A stretch of 64,000 bases of DNA. It comes from Flavobacterium sp. TR2 (GTDB lineage Bacteria > Bacteroidota > Bacteroidia > Flavobacteriales > Flavobacteriaceae). Positions 19,216 to 28,220 of this stretch are shown one piece after another (position 1 is the stretch's first letter; the number at the start of each line of letters is the position of its first letter). The notes under the pieces were generated by a model. The model saw nothing but the letters and a program-made list of their open reading frames with translations. It did not search any database and was not told the DNA's origin. Both the position numbers and the translations under genes were made by a program. Location: the NCBI RefSeq assembly GCF_025252405.1, contig NZ_CP104307.1, positions 372,001 through 436,000 on the forward strand. The letters run 5' to 3'.

Positions 19216-22200
19216 ATGAAACTAAAGTTCAATGGATTCTTAGTGCTTTTATTAGTACTAGTTGCGCAACTTTCTTTTGCGCAAGAAAGAGCTGTTTCGG
19301 GAACAGTTTCTGACAATGCAGGAATGCCTTTACCGGGTGTTAGTGTATTAGTTAAAGGGACTAAAACGGGAACACAAACTGACTTTGATGGTAAATTCTC
19401 AATCAAAGTATCACCAAGCCAAGTTTTGGTATTTAGCTACATCGGAATGAAAACTCAAGAGGTAGCAGCAAGTTCTTCAACTGTAAATGTAAAATTAGCA
19501 GATGCAGGAGCACAAGAACTTGAAGGAGTAGTTGTAACTGCTTTCGGTATCAAGAGAGAGAAAAAATCTCTTGGTTATGCGACTACAACTTTAAAATCGG
19601 ATGCGATTACTCAAGTAGTTAACACGAACCCTTTTGAAACTCTTTCTGGTAAAATTGCCGGAGTTGATATCACTGCTCCATCTCAACCAGGAGCTGCTAC
19701 AAAAGTGGTTATCCGTGGTTTAAATACAATTACAGGTAACGCTGGTCCTTTATATGTAGTTGATGGTTCTCCAATCAACAACACTTCTACAGGTACTAGT
19801 AATAACGGTGTTGCATCTATCAGTAGATCATATGATGCTGGTAACGGTGTAAGTGATTTAGATCCAAACAACATTGAAAGCATGACTGTACTTAAAGGAG
19901 CTGCTGCTTCTGCATTATACGGATCAAGAGCTGGAGGTGGTGTAATCATCATTACTACTAAAAAAGGAAAAGCAAACTCTGGTATAAAAGTAGATATGTT
20001 AGCTTCAACTGAATTAAGTGAAGTTGCAAGAGTTCCTCACTTACAAAGCGAATTTGGACAAGGATGGAATGGACACGGTTATACAGGAAACGGACCAAGT
20101 AATGAGAATGGTTCATGGGGACCAAAATTTACTGGAGAAGTTAGACCTTGGGGAACTGTTTATGAAAACAGCCAACAAATCAAACCTTATGTTGGATTAA
20201 AAGACAACATTAGAGATTTCTACAACACTGGTATTTTATCTACTCAATCTGTAAACCTTAGCGGTGGTGGAGACACTTCAGATTTCTCTTTAATCTTCTC
20301 TAACGTAAACAGTGATGGGGTTATTCCTACAGATGCTGATTTATACAAAAAACAATCTATTGGATTCAATGGAGGTTTAAAAGGTAAAAGACTTACTTTA
20401 AGAACATCTTTAAACTACATCTACAAAGATCAAAGTGTTGTAAACACAGGTCAAGGTGATGATGCTGGAGAAGGTTCTACATTACAACAAGATTTATTAC
20501 AAATCCCAACTGATATTAGTATAGTAGATTTGAGAGATTACAAAAATAATCCTTTCAATACTCCTTCTTACTATTTCACTCCTTACGCTTCAAATCCATA
20601 TTTTACTATTAACGAAAATAGTACTAAAATTTACGGAAACAATATTTTTGGTAATGCTAACTTAAGCTATAAAATTACTGACAAATTAACTGCTTCATGG
20701 CAAGTTGGTGGTAACTTTAGAAGTGAAAGATTAAAAAGCCACGGAGCCATCGTAAACTATTTACCAGGAAGCCCGCAAGATATTGCAGGAAGTTTAACTG
20801 TGGGTGGTGTTACAGAATCAAGATCTGAAATCTCTGAATTTGATACATTCTTCAACTTAAACTACAACACAAACTTAGGTGAAGACTGGACATTAAACCT
20901 TTTAGGTGGTTTCAACTACAACCGAAGAGAAAGCGACAGATTAATCGCTTCTATCACGAACTTAGGAATTCCAGGTTACTACGAATTATCTAACTCTGCT
21001 GTAAGACCAGTTCTTACTCAATCAAACAGCATGAGAAAAACTGGAGCTGTTTACGCATCTGCAGAATTTGCTTTCAAAAACAGATACTTTGCTACAATTA
21101 CAGGTAGAGAGGATGTTACATCTACATTACCAATCGGTAACAATGCTTATTTCTACCCAGCATTATCTTTAGGTGCTATCGCGATTGACAATGGAAACAC
21201 TTTCTTAAAATTAAGAGCTGCTGCTTCTAAAATTGCAAACGATACTGATCCTTATAGAACAGAGAACTCATACATTTCAGGATCTGCTGCTGCTAACTTC
21301 GGAATTCTTGCATCTCCAATTGGTGGGGTAAGTTTCTACGAAGCTTCTGGAAGATTAGGAAATTCAAGTTTGAAACCAGAAAGTACTGTTGAATACGAAG
21401 TTGGTGCTGAGGGATCATTCTTCAAAAACAGAATTAGTTATGATATCGCTTTATATCACAAAACAACATCTGATTTAATTGTTAACCTTCCATTAGATCC
21501 ATCTACTGGTTTTACACAAAAAGCAATCAATGCTGGTGATATCGTAAACAAAGGTATTGAGCTTTCTGTTACTGCAAGCCCAATCAAAAACCAAGACTTT
21601 ACTTGGAGCTTAACTTACACATTCACTAAAAACCTTAACGAAGTTACTAAGTTAGCTGAAGGTTTTGACAGAATTGACTTAGCAACTGCATACGGTGTAA
21701 CTTTCTCAGCAGAAAAAGGACAGCCAATCGGTTCATACTATTCATTAGTTACAAAAACAACTCCAACAGGTCAGCCAATTGTTAATGCTACTACAGGAAT
21801 TGATGTAAATACAACTCAAGTTCAAAGAATTGGAAACGCACAACGTGATTTCGTTATGGGTTTACAAAACACATTTAAATACAAAAACTTCAACTTAGGC
21901 CTATCTTTAGACTGGAAACAAGGTGGAGAAATGTATTCTTACACAAAAAGATTGTCTCACTTCGTAGGAAATGGTATTGAAACTACTTACAACGATAGAG
22001 CTCCTTTCATTGTTCCAAATTCTGTTAATGAAGTTGTTGCTCCTAATGGTTCTGTATCATACGTAGAAAACACTACACCAGTTTCATTCGAAAATGTTGC
22101 TAACTACTACAACACTCAAAGTAACTTAGCAATTGAAAACACTCACATTGTTGACAAAACTTTTGTAAGATTAAGAGAGATAAATTTAAACTATGATTTC

Positions 22201-22407
22201 CCTTCTTCACTTAGTAAAAACATGGGTCTAAACAAAATTACAGTTGGTATCTACGGAAGAAACTTATTTATGTGGACTCCTGGAGACAACCCTTACGTTG
22301 ATCCAGAGGTAAGTACTTACGGTACAGGTGTACTTTCAGACTTAGGAGAGTTTGGAGCTAACCCATCTCAAAGATCAGTAGGTGGAGTTTTAAAATTATC
22401 ATTCTAA
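19216..22407 (+). CDS. SusC/RagA-family TonB-dependent receptor (locus 2)
   Basis: Outer-membrane transporter of the second SusCD pair, 1063 residues. Signal peptide (FLVLLLVLVAQLSFAQ), carboxypeptidase-regulatory-like domain almost identical to that of locus 1, TonB-box-like LEGVVVTAFG, plug motifs VIRGLNTITG and PLYVVDGSPI, and a barrel ending GGVLKLSF. Codons for Asn, Phe and Tyr are mostly the C-ending forms here, more so than in locus 1 and like the ribosomal genes, which suggests high expression (inference). It heads an apparent operon with a SusD-like protein and two small lipoproteins. The substrate is unknown. Confidence 0.95.
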   Translation: MKLKFNGFLVLLLVLVAQLSFAQERAVSGTVSDNAGMPLPGVSVLVKGTKTGTQTDFDGKFSIKVSPSQVLVFSYIGMKTQEVAASSSTVNVKLADAGAQELEGVVVTAFGIKREKKSLGYATTTLKSDAITQVVNTNPFETLSGKIAGVDITAPSQPGAATKVVIRGLNTITGNAGPLYVVDGSPINNTSTGTSNNGVASISRSYDAGNGVSDLDPNNIESMTVLKGAAASALYGSRAGGGVIIITTKKGKANSGIKVDMLASTELSEVARVPHLQSEFGQGWNGHGYTGNGPSNENGSWGPKFTGEVRPWGTVYENSQQIKPYVGLKDNIRDFYNTGILSTQSVNLSGGGDTSDFSLIFSNVNSDGVIPTDADLYKKQSIGFNGGLKGKRLTLRTSLNYIYKDQSVVNTGQGDDAGEGSTLQQDLLQIPTDISIVDLRDYKNNPFNTPSYYFTPYASNPYFTINENSTKIYGNNIFGNANLSYKITDKLTASWQVGGNFRSERLKSHGAIVNYLPGSPQDIAGSLTVGGVTESRSEISEFDTFFNLNYNTNLGEDWTLNLLGGFNYNRRESDRLIASITNLGIPGYYELSNSAVRPVLTQSNSMRKTGAVYASAEFAFKNRYFATITGREDVTSTLPIGNNAYFYPALSLGAIAIDNGNTFLKLRAAASKIANDTDPYRTENSYISGSAAANFGILASPIGGVSFYEASGRLGNSSLKPESTVEYEVGAEGSFFKNRISYDIALYHKTTSDLIVNLPLDPSTGFTQKAINAGDIVNKGIELSVTASPIKNQDFTWSLTYTFTKNLNEVTKLAEGFDRIDLATAYGVTFSAEKGQPIGSYYSLVTKTTPTGQPIVNATTGIDVNTTQVQRIGNAQRDFVMGLQNTFKYKNFNLGLSLDWKQGGEMYSYTKRLSHFVGNGIETTYNDRAPFIVPNSVNEVVAPNGSVSYVENTTPVSFENVANYYNTQSNLAIENTHIVDKTFVRLREINLNYDFPSSLSKNMGLNKITVGIYGRNLFMWTPGDNPYVDPEVSTYGTGVLSDLGEFGANPSQRSVGGVLKLSF

Positions 22408-22423
22408 AAATAAATATAGAAAA

Positions 22424-23860
22424 ATGAAAAAGATAGCAACATTAATAACAGCTCTTTTCTTATTAGTGTCATGTGATGAAACATTTGACATTAACAGAGA
22501 CCCGGATGCATTGCCTCCTGGACAAGCAAATAGCACAATATTTCCTGCTGGTATTGCAGGTCTTGCAGGTGCACAAGGATCATACTACGCTATAATCGGT
22601 GGTTTTTGGTCTCAATTCTGGACACAAAACCCAACTTCTAACCAATATAGAGATATTGATAGCTACAGTATTGGAGCAAACAATTACGCAGCAGCTTACA
22701 CTGCTATGTATGATGCATTAAACGATATTAGAGTAGTAAAAGCTCAATCTTTAAAAGAAGGAAACTGGAACTATTACTTAATGGCAACAATCCTTGAAGT
22801 TGAAGGTTCACAAGTTTTAACAGATTTATACGATGATATCCCTTATGCTGAAGCTAACAATGTTAACATTTTACAGCCTAAATTCAATACAGGAAAAGAA
22901 ACTTACGATTTAATGATTGCTGATTTGAAATTAGCTTTATCAAAAGATTTAAGTGCTTCTGTAGGAGATAAACCAGGTAAAGATGATTTCATCTTCAATG
23001 GAGATATGGAAAAATGGACAAAATTTGGAAATACTCTATTGTTAAAATTACACATGAGATTAACTGCGGTTAACCCAACTCTTGCTCAGTCTGGAATCAC
23101 TTCTTTAATTAATTCTGGAGCACAATTCTTAGATGTTGATGCTGCTATGACTCAATTCGAAGATGCTGCTGATAGAAGTAACCCTCTTTATGAGTCTGAC
23201 AGAAGACAGTTAAATACTACTTTAAACTTAAGAGCTAGTAAAACTATGTTTTCTTACCTATCACTTAAAGGTGACCCACGTTTAGCTAAATACTATGCAC
23301 AACCTGGAAATCCTAACAACCAAGGTGACTGGAATAATACTTCAGTACCAAACTTATCTTTAGTTCAATTAAGCCCATTAACACCTGTTTTCTTCATCAG
23401 TAAAGAAGAAAGTTACTTCTTGCAAGCTGAAGCTCTTACAAGATACTATAATGGTGCTGGTGCAAAAGCTAAATATGATGCTGGTGTAACTGCTGCATTA
23501 GTAAGATTTGGACAATCTGCAACAGATGCTGCAACTTTCGTAAATGGAGTTTATGCATTCCCTGCAACAGGAACTGATGCTCAAATTGAAGCTATCATTA
23601 CTCAAAAATGGATTGCAAGTTTCCCTGGAAATGGTTACGAGTCATTCTTAGAGCAAAACAGAACAGGATACCCAAAAGAATCTGCTGTTAAACAATCAAG
23701 CGAATTATATATTCCTGGACAATTGGCAATTGCAGTTGAAACTAAAACTGGTAACGTATTCCCAAGAAGAATTGTATTACCAAACGTTGTAACAACAAGA
23801 AATCCAAATGCACCGGCAGCGAAACTTATCACTGACAAAGTTTGGTGGGATGTTAACTAA
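22424..23860 (+). CDS. SusD-like_2 surface lipoprotein (locus 2)
   Basis: Partner lipoprotein of the preceding SusC. Lipobox LVSC with the lipidated cysteine near residue 16, followed by acidic DET, compatible with surface export. The start MKKIATLITALFLLVSC and the sequence FDINRDPDALPPG are typical of the SusD-like_2 family, as is the C-terminal ITQKWIASFPGNGYESFLEQNR. 478 residues; starts 16 bp after susC and ends 13 bp before the next gene. Confidence 0.93.
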   Translation: MKKIATLITALFLLVSCDETFDINRDPDALPPGQANSTIFPAGIAGLAGAQGSYYAIIGGFWSQFWTQNPTSNQYRDIDSYSIGANNYAAAYTAMYDALNDIRVVKAQSLKEGNWNYYLMATILEVEGSQVLTDLYDDIPYAEANNVNILQPKFNTGKETYDLMIADLKLALSKDLSASVGDKPGKDDFIFNGDMEKWTKFGNTLLLKLHMRLTAVNPTLAQSGITSLINSGAQFLDVDAAMTQFEDAADRSNPLYESDRRQLNTTLNLRASKTMFSYLSLKGDPRLAKYYAQPGNPNNQGDWNNTSVPNLSLVQLSPLTPVFFISKEESYFLQAEALTRYYNGAGAKAKYDAGVTAALVRFGQSATDAATFVNGVYAFPATGTDAQIEAIITQKWIASFPGNGYESFLEQNRTGYPKESAVKQSSELYIPGQLAIAVETKTGNVFPRRIVLPNVVTTRNPNAPAAKLITDKVWWDVN

Positions 23861-23873
23861 TAAAAATTAGATC

Positions 23874-24509
23874 ATGAAAAAAATATTTATACAACTAATG
23901 GTAGTCCTAACTTCAGGATTATTATTTACTGCTTGTGATGGTGATTCAACTGCGAATGTTTCGAAAGTTACCTACTATCCAAACTTAACTATGCATGGAG
24001 ATGCACTTGTTGTACTAACACAGGGAGATACTTATACTGAAAAAGGTGTTGATGCAGAAGCAAACGGAAAGCCTTTAGAAGTAAAAACTAGCGGTTCTGT
24101 AGACACAAGTAAACCAACTGTATACAAAATTAACTATTCAGCTTTAAACAGTGATGGATTTCCTGCTACTGTAACACGTACAGTTGTTGTATTAAGCAAT
24201 AAGCCTAGTACAATCAACCTAGAAGGTGCATTTACTAGAGGCGCGAATGTTAATAACGTTAAAAGATTAGCTGACAGAAAGTACATTTGTGATAATGCTA
24301 CAGGTTACAACGTTGCTAATGACTTTATTACATTGGAATTCTACAACATAGATGACAAACAGATTTACGCACCGTATGCTGAAAATACTTCTAAATCAGG
24401 AATTTCTGCGGAAAGTAATATTGGAACCATAACAGACAAAAACAACTGGAAATGGGTTATTTATGCTTCAGCAGTATTTGGTACAGCTGAAAGAGTATTT
24501 ACACGATAA
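23874..24509 (+). CDS. small lipoprotein with an Ig-like domain (DUF5011/DUF5012 type)
   Basis: A 211-residue secreted lipoprotein: lipobox FTAC at about residue 21 followed by acidic DGDS. The region VLTQGDTYTEKGVDAEANGK through DTSKPTVYKINYSALNSDG has the pattern of DUF5011-like immunoglobulin-fold repeats, which are frequent in surface proteins next to SusCD pairs. The C-terminal ~90 residues are a separate domain I do not recognise. Probably a surface-exposed accessory binding protein of the locus-2 transporter. It lies 13 bp after susD and 15 bp before the next lipoprotein. Confidence 0.7.
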   Translation: MKKIFIQLMVVLTSGLLFTACDGDSTANVSKVTYYPNLTMHGDALVVLTQGDTYTEKGVDAEANGKPLEVKTSGSVDTSKPTVYKINYSALNSDGFPATVTRTVVVLSNKPSTINLEGAFTRGANVNNVKRLADRKYICDNATGYNVANDFITLEFYNIDDKQIYAPYAENTSKSGISAESNIGTITDKNNWKWVIYASAVFGTAERVFTR

Positions 24510-24524
24510 TTTAAAAATATTAAA

Positions 24525-25022
24525 ATGAAAAAATTAAAACTAAATATAACACGTGTACTTGTAGCGATCCTTGTACTTACGTCATTCGTAGCTTGTGACG
24601 AAGTGGGAGACACAAATCCAGGAGGAACATCAGCAGAATTTCTTGCAGGTGACTGGTATGTTTCAACTACTAATCCAGCTGGAGCAGTAATTATTGATCA
24701 CGCTTTGTTTTCTACTTACAACACTGCTGCCAATGATAACACTTTATGGTTAGATGATCATAATACTGCTGGTCTTAAGAGATTCAAAGTTAAAGTTACT
24801 TTTAATAGTGATAATACTTTTTCTGCAACTGCTGCAGCTAACTCATACAATGCTAAAACTGTAACTATTACAGCTGGTAAAGTAGAAAAAAATGCTGCTA
24901 CATCTCTTGGTGGACATACAGTTGACAAAATCTCTTTTAAAGCTGAGTTTAGCACTGAGCCAGGAGTTATCTATACTTACGAAGGTCATAGAAGAACTGG
25001 TTTCTTAGAAGACGAATACTAA
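24525..25022 (+). CDS. lipid-binding-family lipoprotein of SusCD locus 2
   Basis: A 165-residue lipoprotein with lipobox FVAC near residue 24 followed by DEVGD. The motifs EFLAGDWYV at the start of the mature domain and GHRRTGFLEDEY at the very end match the Bacteroidota family annotated as lipid-binding putative hydrolase (PF12888), a beta-rich calycin-like fold. No enzyme activity is established for that family. It is the last gene before a terminator and probably acts at the cell surface with the SusCD pair. Confidence 0.7.
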   Translation: MKKLKLNITRVLVAILVLTSFVACDEVGDTNPGGTSAEFLAGDWYVSTTNPAGAVIIDHALFSTYNTAANDNTLWLDDHNTAGLKRFKVKVTFNSDNTFSATAAANSYNAKTVTITAGKVEKNAATSLGGHTVDKISFKAEFSTEPGVIYTYEGHRRTGFLEDEY

Positions 25023-25050
25023 GATTTTTTAATCTAGGTACTTTAATATT

Positions 25051-25084
25051 AAACCATCCCATTCATTTGGGGTGGTTTTTTTTT
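25051..25084 (+). terminator. terminator after SusCD locus 2
   Basis: The stem AAACCATCCC / GGGGTGGTTT (one wobble) is followed by a run of more than eight T. It ends the susC-susD-lipoprotein-lipoprotein transcript. Confidence 0.85.
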
Positions 25085-25099
25085 ATATAACATTATACC

Positions 25100-25107
25100 T
25101 ATATTTG
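25100..25107 (+). promoter_or_regulatory. -7 box of rlmB, 4 nt before the ATG
   Basis: TATATTTG matches the TAnnTTTG box. Only four bases separate it from the start codon, so transcription should start at or next to the A of the ATG. No good -33 match is seen at the usual distance. Confidence 0.5.
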
Positions 25108-25111
25108 TCCA

Positions 25112-25846
25112 ATGGAAAAAGAACATCAAATATTTGGCATTAGAGCCATAATAGAAGCAATTCAGGCAGGAAAAGAAGTAGATAAAGTTTTCATACAGAA
25201 AGAGATTTCTGGTGAACTTATGAAAGATTTAATGAAGGTAATGAAACGTGCAAACGTTAACTTTTCTTATGTACCTGTAGAAAAACTAAATCGCTTAACT
25301 CCAAACAATCATCAAGGTGCTGTAGCAACCATCTCTCCTATTGGCTTTATCGATTTAGAACATCTAGTTGAATCTACAATCGAGTCTGGCGCAAAACCTC
25401 TTTTTCTTATCTTAGATCAGATATCAGATGCTAGAAATTTTGGCGCGATTATTAGAACAGCAGAATGTACTGGCGTAAACGGAATCATTGTACAAAAAGC
25501 AGGTTCTGCCCCAGTTAATGGAGACACCGTTAAAACATCTGCAGGTGCGGTATTTAATGTGCCAATTTGTAAAGTCGAACACATAAAAGACGCTATTTTT
25601 TACCTGCAAGGCTCTGGAATCAAAACAGTGGCCGCAACTGAAAAAACAGATCAAAACATATATGATATATCATTGGCAGAACCATTAGCAATCATTATGG
25701 GATCTGAAGACCGAGGCATAAACCCTTCAGTTTTAAAAATAGTGGATGAAAAAGCAAAACTGCCAATGTTTGGATCAATAGGATCTTTAAACGTATCTGT
25801 TGCGTGTGGTGCTTTCTTATATGAAGCTGTTCGACAAAGAACTTAA
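25112..25846 (+). CDS. rlmB: 23S rRNA (guanosine-2'-O-)-methyltransferase RlmB
   Basis: SPOUT-class methyltransferase that adds a 2'-O-methyl group to a peptidyl-transferase-loop guanosine of 23S rRNA. The N-terminal substrate-binding domain starts EKEHQIFGIRAIIEAI. The SpoU motifs are complete: NFGAIIRTAECTGVNG (motif 1), IMGSEDRGINPSV (motif 2) and LNVSVACGAFLYEA (motif 3, forming the SAM knot). 244 residues, the normal length. It is a single-gene unit between the SusCD terminator and a DUF2490 gene. A TrmH-family paralogue with another target is the main alternative. Confidence 0.9.
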   Translation: MEKEHQIFGIRAIIEAIQAGKEVDKVFIQKEISGELMKDLMKVMKRANVNFSYVPVEKLNRLTPNNHQGAVATISPIGFIDLEHLVESTIESGAKPLFLILDQISDARNFGAIIRTAECTGVNGIIVQKAGSAPVNGDTVKTSAGAVFNVPICKVEHIKDAIFYLQGSGIKTVAATEKTDQNIYDISLAEPLAIIMGSEDRGINPSVLKIVDEKAKLPMFGSIGSLNVSVACGAFLYEAVRQRT

Positions 25847-25897
25847 AATACATTGAAAGATTGAGATGCGAATGAAATAATTAAATACCTTTAATTA

Positions 25898-26701
25898 ATG
25901 CTTTCAAAATCTAATTCAAAACCAAAAATTATACTATTCCGATGCCTGTTTGTAATTTTATTGATTACAAACAGCTACGGACAAAATACTACATACAATC
26001 AGTTTTGGAATGAAATTCAGTTCAACCAAACTTTAAGCAAAAAATGGGCTACTGAAATAGATTATGCTGCAGCATATAGTAGCACAGCGTCATCGCCAAA
26101 CTTATTCGAAAACACTATCCAAAGATCTATTAGAGGTTGGGGGCATTATTACTTCTCTCCAAGATGGAAATTTTCAGCTTTTATCGCTTATTTCAACAAT
26201 AGAGATGTCCCAGAAATTGGCCAGTTCGAATCTCCCGAATGGCGCTTTGCGCTTCAAGGCATATATTATTTTCATAAAACAGGCTACACTTTAAGCACAA
26301 GGGTGCGTACTGAATTTCGCCATATGCAGAATGAAGACGATGATTATGAAAATGTTTTTAGGTATCGCCAACAAATTAAATACATACAACCTATTAACAG
26401 TAAATTCTTAAGAAGCAGTGTTGTCTACGCAATTGCATCAGATGAAATTTATTTGAAATCTGGCGCAAAAATTACAGGCGAAAGTTTTTTTGATCGGAAT
26501 CGGCTAAATATTGGCGCGGGTTATCTGTTTTCAGATGATATTCAGGTCGAACTAACTTATTGCAATGAATACCTACCGCGAAACAAAGGAAATCAAACCA
26601 CCAATGCAGCTTCACTTACCATAACTTTCAATAATCTTATTCGAAATCTCAAAAAGAAAATCGAAGCGAAAAATCATCCCGAAATAAAAGACGAAGAATA
26701 A
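25898..26701 (+). CDS. DUF2490 outer-membrane protein
   Basis: A predicted secreted beta-barrel protein of 267 residues. A long hydrophobic signal (FRCLFVILLITNSYG) ends near residue 28. The mature part has alternating aromatic/polar strands (WGHYYFSPRWKFSAFIAYF, TGYTLSTRVRTEFRH, LNIGAGYLFSDDIQVELTY) as in the DUF2490 family of Bacteroidota. The function is unknown. It ends 1 bp before the convergent gene at 26703. Confidence 0.7.
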   Translation: MLSKSNSKPKIILFRCLFVILLITNSYGQNTTYNQFWNEIQFNQTLSKKWATEIDYAAAYSSTASSPNLFENTIQRSIRGWGHYYFSPRWKFSAFIAYFNNRDVPEIGQFESPEWRFALQGIYYFHKTGYTLSTRVRTEFRHMQNEDDDYENVFRYRQQIKYIQPINSKFLRSSVVYAIASDEIYLKSGAKITGESFFDRNRLNIGAGYLFSDDIQVELTYCNEYLPRNKGNQTTNAASLTITFNNLIRNLKKKIEAKNHPEIKDEE

Positions 26702-26702
26702 A

Positions 26703-27209
26703 CTACTTTTCGTCTTTCTTTAAAAAGCACTTCAGCTGATCTACAATAGCACTTTTATGAAGCTTAAAATTATAGCTTCGCACAAACTCAGTTCCCTTCA
26801 TATTGATTTCTGCACTAACAGCTTCATAAGCAGAAAAAGCTTCGATGTCTTTATTGTCAATCAGATAAAGAACCTGCATTATAGAATCGTTACGTCGATA
26901 TTGCGTATCGTAATGCACTAGTTTATATGTTTTATTGTCAGCTAGATGAATTATTAAGTCGTCTTTAATTTTTTTTCCTACTTTTTTTTCGGGAAATGGC
27001 GTGGGTTGCAGTGCGACATAGTAATTTTCTTTATCAGTAACAATATTAATTTTCAGCGATTTTGATTTTGTAGTATAAAACACGGCAGGCTCAAAATAGT
27101 AAATCATGCTTCCATCGGCCTGTACCCTATTTTTTATATCACATTGAGCAATTCCTTTTGCATTAAAAACAAAACACAGGAACAAAACTAAAAACTTCAT
27201 TTTCTTCAT
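26703..27209 (-). CDS. secreted protein of unknown function
   Basis: A 168-residue protein with a signal peptide (MKFLVLFLCFVFNAKGIA). The start is the ATG at 27209-27207; the frame also has a TTG three codons upstream. The mature protein has no motif I recognise and resembles a small periplasmic beta-rich protein. A promoter (TTG, 22 nt, TAAATTTG; -7 box at 27238-27245) lies upstream. It is convergent with the DUF2490 gene. Confidence 0.65.
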   Translation of the reverse strand: MKKMKFLVLFLCFVFNAKGIAQCDIKNRVQADGSMIYYFEPAVFYTTKSKSLKINIVTDKENYYVALQPTPFPEKKVGKKIKDDLIIHLADNKTYKLVHYDTQYRRNDSIMQVLYLIDNKDIEAFSAYEAVSAEINMKGTEFVRSYNFKLHKSAIVDQLKCFLKKDEK

Positions 27210-27237
27210 AATGCCCAATAGTTAAATCGTTATCTAA

Positions 27238-27245
27238 CAAATTTA
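27238..27245 (-). promoter_or_regulatory. -7 box upstream of the 26703-27209 gene
   Basis: The minus strand reads TAAATTTG, preceded at 22 nt by TTG, matching the Bacteroidota consensus. It leaves a leader of about 22-25 nt. Confidence 0.55.
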
Positions 27246-27273
27246 GTCTTTTTATTTCAAAGAAAATCAATGA

Positions 27274-28047
27274 TCAGCTTTCTTCTTGCTCATCTTCTTC
27301 CAATACAGCTTTTTGGGTTATAATATAATTTACTGGATGGCTAGAAAAAAAATATTCGATTTGCTCTTCTTCCTCTTCATGGGAAAGCGGAACAAAATTT
27401 CCGTTTTCATCAAAATGTTTCATGAAAGGATCATTGCTCGGATCAAAGTCTGGACGCTGCCAATCATATACAATCGGTTTTGCGTATTCGGGCGCTTTAT
27501 AAAACAAAGTCAGGACAAAACCGGTAATGAGTCCCGCCAAATGCCCTTCCCAAGAAATCGACTGATCTACATCTGGAAAAACATACCATATCATTCCGCC
27601 ATACAGCAAAATTACGGTTAGTGACAATGCTACCAATCTGTAATATTTGATCTGAATGCCCTTAAAAAAAATAAAACTTACGAGAACATAAATTAATCCG
27701 CTGGCGCCAATGTGGAAATTTTCTCTCCCGACAACCCAAGTGATTAATCCAGAAAATACAATTCCGTAACCAACCACTCCTAAAGTTTGCTTTGGATAAA
27801 AAAACTGCATAGCCGCCAATAGTATCACAAGCGGAATGCTGTTATTATATAAATGATCTAAATTTTCATGAATAAAAGGACTAAACAAAACGCCACGCAA
27901 GCCAATTACATCTCTTGGGTAAATGCCATATCGATAAAAATCAAAATCAAAGCGAATTTGAAGCCAATATATAATCCATAAAAAAAGGACAAACAACAAT
28001 GGAAGCCCAATAACCGAATTTGAAAACTTAAAATTAGTGTCGCTCAT
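27274..28047 (-). CDS. rhomboid-family intramembrane serine protease
   Basis: A membrane protease that cuts within transmembrane segments. It has at least six hydrophobic segments. The rhomboid elements are all there: a HENLDHLYNNS segment early on, the nucleophile Ser in HIGASGLIY and the catalytic His in SWEGHLAG. The C-terminal ~70 residues form an acidic cytoplasmic tail (SHEEEEEQIEYF). I choose the ATG at 28047 (MSDTNFKFSN); an in-frame ATG six codons upstream is possible. Substrate unknown. It is divergent from rarA. Confidence 0.9.
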   Translation of the reverse strand: MSDTNFKFSNSVIGLPLLFVLFLWIIYWLQIRFDFDFYRYGIYPRDVIGLRGVLFSPFIHENLDHLYNNSIPLVILLAAMQFFYPKQTLGVVGYGIVFSGLITWVVGRENFHIGASGLIYVLVSFIFFKGIQIKYYRLVALSLTVILLYGGMIWYVFPDVDQSISWEGHLAGLITGFVLTLFYKAPEYAKPIVYDWQRPDFDPSNDPFMKHFDENGNFVPLSHEEEEEQIEYFFSSHPVNYIITQKAVLEEDEQEES

Positions 28048-28208
28048 ATTTTTACAAAATAACATTTAAAAGAACTCAAAAAACTATCCAAAAATATTTT
28101 ACTGATATTTTGTCATACGAGAACACCAAATTGTCTCAAATCGGAACAATCCTTCTTTCTGCAAACTGTTTTAACTTTTGAATGAATGAAATTTAAATCT
28201 TAAAATAG

Positions 28209-28216
28209 TAATTTTG
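28209..28216 (+). promoter_or_regulatory. -7 box of rarA, 4 nt before the ATG
   Basis: TAATTTTG (TAnnTTTG type) with four bases (TGAT) to the ATG of rarA, predicting a leaderless transcript. The nearest upstream TTTG is 28 nt away, too far for a standard -33 element. Confidence 0.45.
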
Positions 28217-28220
28217 TGAT

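Noticed and set aside
23874..25022. Possible glycoside hydrolase or enzyme genes attached to SusCD locus 2
   Set aside because: Both genes are small lipoproteins without any catalytic motif.
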